A stretch of DNA of 64,000 nt. Source: Massariosphaeria phaeospora. Lineage: Eukaryota > Ascomycota > Dothideomycetes > Pleosporales. Both the position numbers and the translations under genes were made by a program. Positions 1 to 11,500 of the stretch are shown here, piece after piece; position 1 is the stretch's first letter; every line of letters starts with the position of its first letter. The stretch is taken from positions 868,001 to 932,000 of the forward strand of contig JAADJZ010000015.1 of NCBI GenBank assembly GCA_011032825.1, given 5' to 3'. Under the pieces are notes generated by a model that did not search any database, was not told the DNA's origin, and was given only the letters and a program-made list of their open reading frames with translations.

Positions 1-1290
1 GACATCAATGAAGATGGACTGCAGTTTGTGTCTGCAATGCTTGGATTTCTCTGGATGAATGAGGAGCAGCTGGGGTTCGACCCGACTATCATCACAGCCG
101 GGGGCAAGCGGTACATCGAGATCGAACGAAACAACCGCACAGAGCGCCTCGTCCTTGACAAGGTCATAAAACGCGTGCCTTGTGTTGCCGGTCGAGCCAC
201 AACTTGTTGGAAAGCCCACCGTGAAGGGGATGAGTCGCGGGCACCCCTCGTTATCAAGGACTCGTGGCAATACCCGGAGCGCAGCGAGGAGGGCGAGTTG
301 CTGCGTGAGTCAACCGAGAAGGACGTGGTCAATGTGGCGAGGTACTATCACCATGGGACGATTCGTGTGAACGACCAGGATGACACCATCCGTGGGAATG
401 TGCGCCGAGGCCTAGACGTAACGAAAGCAACAAACTACATATCGGGAAGCACAATGCAGCCTCGAAGCAGGACTGTTCGCTCCCTCTCACGGAAAGGCCG
501 AAGCAGCAGTGCCGCCGGACGGAAGCGGTCCTCGAGCTGCACGAATGCGCCCTTACCACCCAGCAAGCGAACTTGTTCGAGCTCTCCCGTGAAAGGAGGG
601 AGGGTGACGGCGGATCGAGTGCACCGTCGCGTTATTGTCCGAGACTACGGGAAGCCTATATACATGGCGAGTTCCAAGACTAGCCTTCTGGCTGCTATGG
701 AAGGCTGCATCGTAGGATATGAGTCGCTGCATACGCGGGTCGGCATGCTTCAATGCGATATCTCGCCGAACAACCTAATGGTGAACGAGGACGAGGGCAA
801 TCCCTCCTGGCACTCGTTCTTGATCGATCTAGATCTTGCTATCAAAGAGGATCGTGAGAAGTCGTCAGGGGCGCGAGGGAAGACCGGCACGCGAGCGTTC
901 ATGGCGATTGGAGTACTTCTAGAGAACGAGCTACATTCCTTCATGCACGATCTAGAATCGTTTTTTTGGGTACTTTTCTGGATATGCATTCACTACGATG
1001 GACCGTCCCAGCACAGGATTGTTCTACGATTTGACAAGTGGAATTACCTAGACGCGGAAGATTTAGCTGTGTCGAAGAAGGGCGTGGTGGCTGATGAACG
1101 GGATTTTCTCAAGACCGCGGAAGAAAACTTCACGCTGTACTACCAGCCACTGATCCCTTGCGTAAATAGATTACGGAGAAAGGTATTCCCTGGAGGCGGA
1201 AGGTGGAGGGACCCTAGTCTGAAGTTGTACGATGAGATGAAAAAGATACTTCGGACAGCACATGATCAGTTGAAAGAGGTAGAGGGATAA
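1..1290 (+). CDS. FunK1-type fungal protein kinase, 5'-partial
   Basis: The frame is open from base 1, so the gene begins upstream of the window and the first ATG inside it is not a credible start. The visible 429 or so residues match the fungal-specific FunK1 kinase family. An upstream half ends in GRATTCWK near base 200. A low-complexity Ser/Arg-rich linker with SSSAAGRKRSSS (about bases 500-545) and APLPPSKRTCSSS follows. The kinase C-lobe has a degenerate catalytic loop CDISPNN (about 755-775) in place of HRDxxxxN, then DLDLA (about 825-840) in place of DFG, then GKTGTRAFMAI. The family is widespread and expanded in filamentous fungi and basidiomycetes, and its substrates are unknown. No intron is evident here. 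The stop is TAA at 1288-1290. Whether the enzyme is active cannot be judged from sequence. Confidence 0.85.
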   Translation, partial: DINEDGLQFVSAMLGFLWMNEEQLGFDPTIITAGGKRYIEIERNNRTERLVLDKVIKRVPCVAGRATTCWKAHREGDESRAPLVIKDSWQYPERSEEGELLRESTEKDVVNVARYYHHGTIRVNDQDDTIRGNVRRGLDVTKATNYISGSTMQPRSRTVRSLSRKGRSSSAAGRKRSSSCTNAPLPPSKRTCSSSPVKGGRVTADRVHRRVIVRDYGKPIYMASSKTSLLAAMEGCIVGYESLHTRVGMLQCDISPNNLMVNEDEGNPSWHSFLIDLDLAIKEDREKSSGARGKTGTRAFMAIGVLLENELHSFMHDLESFFWVLFWICIHYDGPSQHRIVLRFDKWNYLDAEDLAVSKKGVVADERDFLKTAEENFTLYYQPLIPCVNRLRRKVFPGGGRWRDPSLKLYDEMKKILRTAHDQLKEVEG

Positions 1291-2035
1291 GGATACGAGT
1301 CTCGTTCGACCTAAGGAGAGGAAGTTACGTGTAATCAATCAACACAGCCAGAAGAAAAGGCTTGAAGAAATGTACTCCATCCTACTGCATGGCCCTATCG
1401 TTCTCAAGGCTCGTAGGAAACCCCGATCCGCGCGATTGTTCGCTATCGTCTCAACAAGCCTCTACTCCAGCTATTACATAATACCGTTATCAGTCCTTCT
1501 TGTGTAATATGTAGTAGCGCACTTGTACTGCTTTAGGCGTCTGATCTGGGAAGTGTTTATATATCTCCTTCTACTCTATACCCTGCTTATTCTTTAATAT
1601 GGTTCGGTCTGATGGTTCTGTCCTGACATTTCGCGGAGTTAGACGCTAGGTGACTGTCGGTCATACTGGAAGTCGCTTCTCTGCCTCCTGGTGCTGGAAA
1701 ATGCTGGAAACCGAGAGTTGACGCTTTTAGAGCGAAGAGGCAAGCCGGCTGAGTAATGTCGACGTTTGTTGTGGCCTCGGCAGTACTTTAGTGGGGCGGG
1801 ATCAGGAAACCCCGCGGAAGTGCGCCTATCGATAGGAGAAAGATGAAAGGCAAACTCTCCTCCTACAAGCAGATTTCTCTTTCCGTTCACAATTATTTCC
1901 TGCTCACCTTAGTTTACTCTTCGACGCGCTGTGCCATAGCATAGGGAAGTGTACGCACGGTCTGCCACAGCCTTGACGACTTTTCTTTCCGGTCGTCGCC
2001 ACTGCCCGTTGTCCCATTCCGCACGCGGGCTCGTC
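1291..2035. other. Intergenic, 3' flank of FunK1 gene and NAR1 promoter
   Basis: About 745 bp lie between two genes on the same strand. I see only short, unsupported open frames. The sequence just before the NAR1 ATG should hold its promoter and 5' UTR, but no distinct motif stands out. Confidence 0.6.
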
Positions 2036-3983
2036 ATGAGCGCGATTCTCTCGGCAGAGTATTTGAACGACTTCATATCGCCGGGCGTAGAGTGTATAAA
2101 GCCCATAGAAACGTTGCCGGCGCAGAAGGAGGGCACCTCAGTAGGTCGACGCGCGCAGCCTATCGTCGGCGCACACTGACAAATCCAAGGATCCCTACGA
2201 AGTCACCACAGAAGACCAAGTCGCCGCCTCACTACCGCCTCCGCCCGCCCAAATCTCCCTCACCGATTGTCTCGCGTGCTCCGGATGCGTCACATCTGCG
2301 GAAGCCGTGCTTGTGCAGCTGCAGTCGCACAACGAAGTCCTCGCCACTCTCGACACACATCGCTCACTGCATCCTCCGTGGTTGGCGCACAACGGAACGA
2401 ATGGAGCTGTTAATGGGGAAAGGCACACTAGAAATGGCGTCTCGAACGGTATCGATGGCCATCATGCAGAGTCAAAACTGTTTGTTGCAAGTGTCTCCCC
2501 GCAGGCACGCGCAAGTTTGGCTGCCGTCTTCTCCGTCTCGGAGGCGGAGGCCGGAAACATGATCGCTCAGCTTCTCAGCGGGCCGTCAGGTGTCAGAGCC
2601 GGGGGCATCTATGGCAGCGACTTTAGTTGGGTTATAGACACAAACGTTCTCCGCGAAGCCTGCCTCGTTGCTGCTGCAGACGAAGTAACGGCCGCTCTGT
2701 CTCCCGAAGCCTCAAACTCGCCATCTGCGACTGGATGCGAAGACGCCCTAGATACCAATCCTACAAAACCCATCCTCACATCCGCATGCCCTGGTTGGAT
2801 ATGCTACGCCGAGAAGACGCATCCATACGTTCTCCCCCACCTCTCTCGCCTGAAGTCGCCACAAGCGTTAACTGGCATCCTCCTAAAGTCCGTCCTTAGC
2901 CAGCGCTATAACATCCCTCCTTCGCAGATATGGCATGTCACCATCATGCCCTGTTTCGATAAGAAGCTTGAAGCCAGTCGAAGCGAACTGACCACCGCGG
3001 CCTGGCTTCCTAACCATGACACCTCGCAGAATCCGATCCGAGACGTCGACTGCGTAATTACAGCCCGTGAGGTCCTACAGCTTGCCTCTGCCCGTGGCAT
3101 CTCGTTCTCCTCCCTTCCTCGAACGCCGCTATCCGACTCCGAGCGCATACCCTTCCCCGATCCAAGGCTAGACGCTTTCCTCTTCCCTCCTACACGCCGG
3201 AAGAACCAGGATACCGTGGCTGGATCATCCGGCGGTTACCTACACCACATTCTCCAAACGTATCAATCGCGACACCCCGGATCTTCGATAGTGGTAGAGA
3301 AAGGCAGGAATGCGGACGTGGTGGAATACTCGGTTGTACAAGGTTCGGAAACAATCCTAAAGACTGCTCGATACTACGGGTTCCGCAATATTCAGAATCT
3401 CGTCCGACGTCTCAAGCCTGCAAAGGTTAGCAAGTTGGCGGGCGTTAGAGGAGGTGTCAGTCGACGGCCTGGAGCTGTTGGTGCAGCCGGAAGAGAAGGC
3501 ATCAAGGACTATGCTTATGTGGAAGTCATGGCTTGTCCCGGTGGCTGTACAAACGGGGGAGGCCAAGTCAAGGTCACAGAGGTAGAAGGCGTACGGGCTG
3601 CTGAGGGCATACAATCCACGAATGGGGATACGGTAGTAGCAAAGCCCGGGCCCAAGGAACAAAAGGAATGGCTTGCGAGAGTTGACGAAGCCTACTTCTC
3701 GGGTTCAGATAACGAGAGCGTTGATGGAGACGGGGACCTCGAGATGCAGGACGCCAGTAACAACGGACCAAACGGCGATTCATACGACGATGACAGTATA
3801 AACGGCATCTCCAGAGCATACATCTATGACATACTATCCCACTGGTCCGCCATCACCGGCGTACCCAAACAGGATCTCCTCTACACATCCTTCCGAGCCG
3901 TAGAGAGCGACGTAGGAAAGAAGAAGCAGAGCGATGTCGAACGAGTCGCTGGACTGGCTACCTCGCTCGGCGGAGGATGGTGA
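2036..3983 (+). CDS. NAR1: Cytosolic Fe-S cluster assembly factor Nar1
   Basis: Nar1 is an iron-only-hydrogenase-like Fe-S protein of the cytosolic iron-sulfur assembly (CIA) machinery; it passes clusters to the Cia1-Cia2-Mms19 targeting complex. Two exons, 2036-2140 and 2190-3983, are separated by a 49-nt intron (GTAGGT donor, CTGAC branch point, AAG acceptor) and encode 632 residues. The start [17 protein letters not shown] is the conserved family N-terminus. The N-terminal cluster cysteines are C20 and C62, C65, C68 (DCLACSGC). The H-cluster-like cysteines are C235 (TSACPGW), C290 (MPCFDKK), C484 and C488 (ACPGGC). Residues after about 500 include an acidic, poorly conserved insert before the C-terminal tail. 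All eight cluster ligands are present, so the protein should be functional. Confidence 0.95.
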
Positions 3984-6047
3984 GCGTCGCTGTTCACATA
4001 GATACGTATGTTGATATCATACATCGCACCACAGGCATTGCACGGCGTTTTGTTTTTGAGCAGGGATAGATAGCATTTACTCGCACTTTGAATACATACG
4101 TCTTATGGTAACAACAGTGGCTTAGTATCTTTTACCGCAAGCATGACCATGCGTGGCCGTCCTGTGCTCTTGCGCACCCTGTAGCTGTGACCTATGTATC
4201 TACCCACCCAAATCCCAGCTGAAACTTAAAGTGGCTAGTCCGCATCTGCGCTGAAGGCAGCGGATGCACGCGCTGCACTACCTGTATCCCTTGCGGCCCG
4301 CTGCGCTGCGCTGCGCTGCATTGCGTCGCTCCCGGGCACGAACGATGATGCACATGTGTGCTGTGCGACGCGGAGAAAGAAGGCGCACGACAGCTTAGGG
4401 TAGACCCATCTCTCGCGTGAGTTTGGGTTTGAGTTTGAGTAGATTAGATAGACGCGATTCTACCGATTTCGCGACAAGAAAGGACCTGTCGAATTGAACT
4501 GGCACGTCTTGGCAGGATTGCGCATCCAAGTCACGCTTTCAATATGCAGAGGCAGTGGGAAACATTGATGAATCCATATTCCTACCGCTTCGCTGCGGCG
4601 CGCTATCTAATTAATAAAGCCGATGAGAACAAAAGGAAACCCCACCTCAGCTCAGCTCAGCTCAGCTCAGCATTGCTTCCCGAAGCCGGATGACAGTCGT
4701 CTGCCAGCGGCTCAAAAGACTTCAAACGACGAGACGACTAGTGGTATCAAACGTTGGAACTCCAATCCCGCAACACAACAAACACGGCCAAACGCGAAAG
4801 CAAACATACAGTTGCACAAAGAACAGGTGCCTGATCCACGGCGCTGTTGACTGCGTATTATAGAAGTACATACTGGTTAAGGGGGAATTGTACAGTCTGT
4901 GGGAGGGGGGAATAAGCGACGAGAGAGAGAGGCACGACCAACGAGAGCAGGAGCGAGCAGAGCGGCCGGGCCGAAGCCAGTCTATAACGGCGCAGCTAAA
5001 TTAACAAACAGGAAACACAAAGGAGATTATTTCAGCGACGCGAAATGGACGATGCGAGAGTCAAGGAGACAGATTGGAGAGAAGAGGGTTGATCGCTCAA
5101 CAAAAACAAAACTACCAGTAGCTATAAATCTTTCGAACCACCTTTAAGCGCACACACACACACACCACAGCACACCACACGACCTAACAAGCAAAAAAGC
5201 CTCGCTGCCCAACCCCCAATTCGCCCCCAAAAACCCCATTCTCTCTTTCCAAAACGAAGTCGAAGTCGCATATCTGATAAGATTAGATAACAAAGCTAAA
5301 GGTTGTTGGATATTGTAGTCGCCAAATGCCAAATTGGAGGGAAGGGGGTATTCGCCATGGTAAAGTAAATAGGAAAACGAGGTGGTATCTGCGAAAAAGG
5401 GGAGGAATTCAGTCGCCCTGAGGTGGGGGGGATGAACCCGGGTGTCCCTTGCTAAGATGAAAATTGCGAGATTTGGAAAATAGAAAAGGAGAATCGAGGC
5501 GGGGAGGCCTCCCGGATTAATCCACCGCCACAGCCAAAACAAATGGATCGAGATAATAGAAGGGATGTGTGACAAGCATCCCATGTCACGACCAGTTCCC
5601 GCACCAGACCCGATGCTATCGCCAATTCTTGAAAGAGAATAGCCACCAACATATTGGAGAAGGAAATTTGATATGTAGTCAGAGCGAATGTGGGTAATAA
5701 GTTGCAAAGTAAATATGAGGAAACGATTGGCACACCAGCGCTGTTGTGTGAGATGGCAACGCCCAGAACACCATCGAAAATGCGTTTTTGCTTTCAACTT
5801 TTGAGAGACTCGTGTTTCTTCAGCTCTCAGGCTCGTCGACCGTTCCTGACGGCCGGATGAAAAGCTCGAGTGGTCGTCAGCCGTGAACGTGGAGTAGTGG
5901 CGCGAGCCCCGGACTGTAGTGGACGATGGACATAGGAAGAGATGTGGAAAACCACGAGGAGATCCGAAACACACTAATGATATATCCGAAGTCGGAGTAG
6001 AGAAAGCGAGTCAAACGAGATACTGGAGTATGTGAGGTGGGTGGCGA
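3984..6047. other. Convergent intergenic region NAR1 / Ime2-like kinase
   Basis: About 2.1 kb hold the 3' flanks of both genes. It contains several simple tandem tracts: CTGCG pentamers near 4300-4320, GTTTGA-like hexamers near 4420-4440, CTCAG pentamers at 4646-4670, and a CA dinucleotide run near 5151-5165. A 276-codon open frame on the minus strand (5144-5974) has no recognisable domain and ends inside the CA run, so I do not call it a gene. Confidence 0.6.
4646..4670. repeat. CTCAG pentanucleotide tract (5 copies)
   Basis: Five perfect tandem copies of CTCAG lie between two convergent genes. The reverse-complement motif recurs in tandem at 47451-47470, and an interrupted form occurs at 52063-52080; both of those are also in convergent intergenic regions. 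Confidence 0.95.
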
Positions 6048-8521
6048 TCACCGATACATGGACTGCGCGGCTGCGAGGCTGGCGGCTACGTTCGATGCCC
6101 AATCGTTCTCGTCGTAAGGCGGTGTCGGCCATTTCGACGGAGTTTCATCCTTCATCGAACGACCTTTCGAAATCTGCAGCGGCTTGGTTGGCGTCGCATA
6201 TTGGTTCTGACCAAAGCCAACGCCATTGCGATTTGCTGAGGGTGACGGAGTAAGGTATGAGGCAGCGGCACTTATATTAGGCTGTGATTGACGAGGGGGT
6301 TTCGCATGGTACTCAGTGCCAGCTTTAGCACGTCGATCCAATTTGTTTACTGCCGTCTGAGCAGAAGCCAGTACTTCGTTCAGAAGCTCTTCTTCCTCGT
6401 TCGGAGTTTCGTACCGGTTGGAGGGAATCGACTTGTTCTGTAGCGCGCGTCGAGTTCTGCTCGAAATCGGTGCATTGACACCGTTTTCTGGAGCCCGTGG
6501 ATCTGCTCCGTGTGGTAGAGAATGATGACGCTTCAGCATTGGGTTGGTGGCGACGCGAGGGTTTTTAGTCGCGTTGCTCGGCTGTGGCGGGCCTTCGAGA
6601 CTACACCTCACTTGTTGCAAGGCTTTGTCAAGCTCAGACATGTCCGAGTTAGTTGACGGCGCGTGAGCGAGAGCCGGTTGATCGATAATCATAGATTGTC
6701 GGGTTGTGGCGCCAGCCCACGGAGCGCACCCAGCGTTGGCTTCGATGTCATCTGAATTAGGCGACATGGGAGTCTGGTAGCGGCCAGAGAGACGACGAGC
6801 CCGCTTCCTCAGATGAGAAAAGAAACCTTCCTTCTGTCCAATGGAGGTGGACGCGAGGCTAGAGTGGCCATTCAGCGCTCTCTCCGCTTCGAGGCGATGA
6901 ACATCTGCATAGTGGTTGCCGTGGGAAGCGACAGACAATTGACGACCAATCTTCTTTGCAGCCTTCTCTTCGCTCTCTGTAGGGCGCACGCTTGCTTGAG
7001 CGGTGACCTCTGCTGACAGGGGCGAGACTGGCCTGATGGACGGCAAAATAGGAATAGGCGCTCCATTTGAAGGGACACCGTTTGTCCACGTAGCTCGCTT
7101 AGTCGCATTGGGACGGTGCTTAGTCGACGCACTTGCATCCACCGAATTTGAGTGCGCAGGTGAGGGTGCAGGCGATATGGGATGCGTTGAAGTGTGTTGT
7201 GGAACTGCTGGAGCACTTTCCCGCGCGACTAAAGACCGTCGTAGCCAGGACGAGGTCTTGGAGCTCAGACTTGGCGAGCCATCCGGAGAGTCTTTCACGG
7301 AGAGATCGGACTGCTTACGCCCCAATAACTTTGATGATGACGACTTCAAACGCAGAGGGTCAAAAGCGTCCTGGAAGTATTCATGAGCCAACGCTTGAGT
7401 TGACGTAGGCCTGCTCCGAGGGTCCCACATGAGGCACCATGTGACAAAATGGGCCAAGCTTGCAGGCCATTGTGGCGGCTGGAGGATAGTGTCCAAAGTG
7501 TGAGGGGTCATCTGTGATTCATGTTAACGAAGCTCCGGTAAAAGAATTCATGGAGCTCTTTACCTTTGGAAACGAGAAGCCCAGCTTCTGAGCTAGACGG
7601 ACTCCATCCTTCCACTCACCCCCACCAACTCTTTGCCCATACTTGTTGACCCAGCTTCCAGGGCTGCCCATGACTTCGCACACCCTCCATACTTGGTCTA
7701 CCTCGTTCCCGCCTGGGAAGAGCGGTTTTAGGGTGGCAATTTCCACCGCCATGGCTCCCACAGCCCAGATGTCCACTGGGGCAGAATATTCGCCCGCACG
7801 AAGAAGCACTTCTGGGGCACGGTACCACCTGGTGGAAACGTACGTGGTGTACGGTAACTTGGAATGCGTCTCGCGTGCGAGGCCGAAATCAGCAATCTTG
7901 ATAGTGAAAACGGGCGGCGTTGACGGAGGTGTCATGAGGGCGGAGTATCTCCGGAATGGATGTGACGCGTCGTTTTGTTGCGATGTGGAGACGAGTATGT
8001 TCTCTGGTTTGATATCGCGATGGAAGAATTCGCGATGATGGATGTGTTCTAGTCCAGCGAGGATCTGGAAAAGGATGCTTTTAACACTGTGTGCGTCCAT
8101 GGGCTTATGGTCGCGCGCCTTCATCAGCTGGTAAAGGTTTCCGTCCATGTACTCCATCGCGATGTGGAGTCTCCTGCTGTAAGGATCCAGGAATATGTCC
8201 AATGCAGGTACCAGATGTGGGTGAGGTGGTAACGATCGAAGAAAAATGACCTCCCGAAGCTCTAGGCAGCTCGAGAAAGAATCGAATGTCTTTTTCATCG
8301 TTTTGATTGCGACCTTGGTGTGTTAGTTTATCTCAGGGAACCAGATCATGCAATTAAATGACACCTACCAAAGTGCCTCGACGAGCAATGTGTGCACCAG
8401 CAGTTCGCACACGCGCAAGCGCAACGCTTCCAAAACTGCCGTCACCTATCTCCTTCATTACCTCGTACCTTTCCTCCAGCGAAGCCCAGCCATGCGGCTG
8501 ATTCTGTGTGTCGGGATACAT
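6048..8521 (-). CDS. Ime2/RCK-family meiosis-type protein kinase
   Basis: Serine/threonine kinase of the CDK-like Ime2/RCK branch, which controls meiosis and development in fungi. Exons are 8521-8369, 8313-7564 and 7511-6048, giving 788 residues; both introns are about 50-55 nt with clean GT/AG ends. The start MYPDTQNQPHGWASLEERYE directly precedes the glycine loop GDGSFGSV (residues 26-33). Other motifs are VAIK (K55), HRDIKPEN (D151), DFG (183-185) and the activation-lip TTY (197-199) followed by VSTRWYRAPE. The TxY lip is diagnostic of this family and resembles a MAPK site. An insert between the catalytic loop and DFG is common in fungal Ime2 proteins. The C-terminal 480 residues or so are Ser/Pro-rich and probably disordered, as in other Ime2-type kinases. 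The upstream intergenic region is unusually long. Assignment to Ime2 itself is by motif and size. Confidence 0.92.
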
Positions 8522-11500
8522 AGTGGCTTTTACTATAGACCTTTCACTGTGCTACTGTCCTCTAAGAGGTTGGCAGTGAAGACGAGGGCCTGCTTCTGAT
8601 CAGCATCGATCCATGTTCATAGCAGGGAATAGACCTACCAGTGAATGGTCCTGGTTTGATGATGATCGTAAGTTCAAGAAACTCTCTGGTTCATCTCAAC
8701 TCGATAGATGTGCGATGCAGAATGGGGTTCGGCAGGCGATGCAAGGCGGGGATCGAGTCAACCTGAGGGGGGGAGAGGGGCTTCGGTGCGTATCGAAGGG
8801 TTTGAGATGCGATAGGAGCAGGAGTAAGGGTCCAGGTTGATGCAGCTGCGGGAGCCCTCGAAGAAATGAGGGATGACGGTTGGAAAAGGGCGTGTGGAGA
8901 CAGGTCCAGGGCCACGGTAGGCGGGTAGACTGCCGTGCTATGGGTTCCTTCTAGCGGGTGAGAAAAAGGAATGACTTTGTGACCATAGCTCGAGTGGCTT
9001 GAGAATCAGGTTAATTGACAGAGGACAGTGCGTCCGGGGAGTCTGGCAAGTGGACTTGAACGCGAAAGAAGATTTGGGGAATATTGGTGCCGTCCAGTTG
9101 ATCGCTGGGGAGAGGTGGGAGTGAGGACGCGGTCAAAACAATGTTGGCAGCTGTTATTGACAGATGTGTTGGCGCGCAGAGAGCACTGGTCCAGAACAGC
9201 GAAAATGCACCCGTAGTCGCAGTGATCGTCACTGGTTCGATGGAGGGCTTTGTGAAGGGGGACTGACGAGAGCGAGTGTGGGCTTCGGCATGAATCGTTT
9301 GCGCCAATTTCGGACAAGCCCAGGCCGTTAGGAGGATTAGGGTGGAAAAGGAGAGCAGCCGGCGCTGGCGCGTGTAATAATGGACGATCCTGGCGCTGGA
9401 ACTGGGCAAGGCCGCGCAGGTGGCCAGGGGGCGGTCGTTGCTGCGGTGAATTTTAGGGAAGGCTGGCAGGCGGTCGCGGCGGTGCTGTGCTGGCAGCGCG
9501 CAAGCCAGATAGATGAACGAGCCGTGGGTAGTCAGACGCGCGACGGCAAACGAGCGAAACAGCGCGCGGCGAGGGTTCGGGAGCTGGCGCTGCAGCGGTA
9601 GCGGTGTAAGTAGCGGCAGCGAGCGCACACGGGGGGTTTGGACTTTGGCGGAGGGTCACGAAGGATCAATGCGCGCTCGCATGGCGGGCGAGATGCACTT
9701 TTGGTGAGGTGAGGTGAGACTGTGAATGTGAATGTGGCGGCGCGCGGGCGTGAATGGCTGCGGGCGCCGTCGCGCTGCACTACTCGCTCGAGAGATGAGC
9801 AGGACAGGGCCAGGACGGGGGTGCTGACTCTGGCGGCGGCCGTGGTCAGTGAGCAGTGGGCACGGTGGTGACGGGTCGGGGGGGGGGGCAGCCCGGCGAG
9901 GTCCAAGGAGAGACGACAGCAGGCTCGAAGGCTCGGCTGGCTCCGTCAGGGCTTCAGGCTTCACCCACCTGCACCCAGCGCGGCCTAGCCTGCAACCTTG
10001 GAACACGGCGCCCAAACGTGTGCCGCGAGCCAAATGGCAAGTGGCCGGTGCTGCCATTGGCTGCCGCGCCCCCTTTTCTGCCTTTATCGTCCTGTTTTTC
10101 GCGCGCCGGCTGCTCCTGTCCAGCGCACCTCCAGGGCTGGATGCCAGACACCCACACGTGACGTGCGGTGCGGGCGGCGCTTGCCCAGCGCTCGATTTAT
10201 CCCCTCGCGCGCCGTGCACAACTCTGGCTCCAAGTTCACAGCCAGGCTCAGCCTCGCCGCCAGCCGCCCGCCGTCCGTCAGCGCTGTCTATCCAGAGCCA
10301 GCGTCCATCCCTCACCCGCCAGTCCGTCCGGCCGCGGCCTGACAGCAGCATGGCATCTTGCAAGGCTGCCTCGCGAGCGCGTCGCCGCTGCTGTTCCACG
10401 GCGCGACCAGGACGCCTGCATCCTCGACCGCGACGACGGGAGCTTCGGAGCATGTCACCATGTCACCATGTCACCCCGGCCGCCCCCGTTCCAACTCGTC
10501 CCCAGCGTGGTCAATGTTGACAGCATCGGCTCGCGGCCCCTTTTCCTCGCCCGCTCGACGCTTGCCCGTTGTCATGGCGCTGTGCAGGTGTGCACTCGCG
10601 ACGGCTGGGATCGGCCCTGTTTTGGCTGCAGGTTCCTGCGCGACCTGCAGCCTTATTGGTCCCGGCGGCCTGCTAACGGAACAGCCTGCCACCAGACTGC
10701 TCATGGCACCGTCGACATGGTTTTGCTTTCGAGGGCGTCGTGCCTAGCGCGCCGCGGGAGCACGGAAAGGCCACCGTCTGTCATGGTGACGCCCGCGAGC
10801 TCACCACCAGCGATTCCCTTGGGTGCCTGTGCCTTTGGAGCCCGACCGATGCGATGAACGCTCGCCGCCGCTGTGGTCATCGCCAGATTCCCGTCGCATC
10901 ACCGCGATGCGGCACGCCGCATTATCGAGTTTCCACCAGCCACGCCGACGGACGCGCGACGCGCGACGCTCAGTCCCTGTGTGCACATCGTTCACATCAA
11001 GTTCACAACTTGAACACCAAAGCTTCGGCCAGAAAGTCTACGAGGAACTACAGCCGATCGTTACCGGTCGAAAGCTGCCCAAGCTGAAGCCCAGTTGATG
11101 GCGCGTTAGCAGAGTTGGCGGCATCTTCAAGTCACGGCACGGTAAGCTTCCCCGAGACCGGTAAATATACTTGAAGTTCAGAGTAGGCGCAACGACGTCC
11201 TCTTCCACGTCCCTTCGCCTCATTGTTTCTCTCTTTGGACGCGTCACGTCTAGGGTCCAAAGCTGTCGTTCATCGGACTCCATCCAAAAGGAGACGCCCG
11301 TGCCAGGAGCCCCCTCGTCTCCCCTCATCTTCCAGAAGCCTTCTCCCGCGTTGGAACCCCGGCAGAACGCGTTCGAATATATTGGCTACCACACCCTAGA
11401 GACTTCGCCGACTACAAACACCAACAGTAATACCCCGTAGCCAACTTCTAAGCTCTCATCAGCCTGATACCTCAGCTTCCCCGTTCTCGCCGCGATCGCG

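Noticed and set aside
9011..10453. Long minus-strand open frames (205 and 265 codons) upstream of the Ime2-like kinase
   Set aside because: They lie in very GC-rich DNA with equally long frames on the other strand, are Arg/Pro/Ala-rich, and show no domain or splice link to the kinase.
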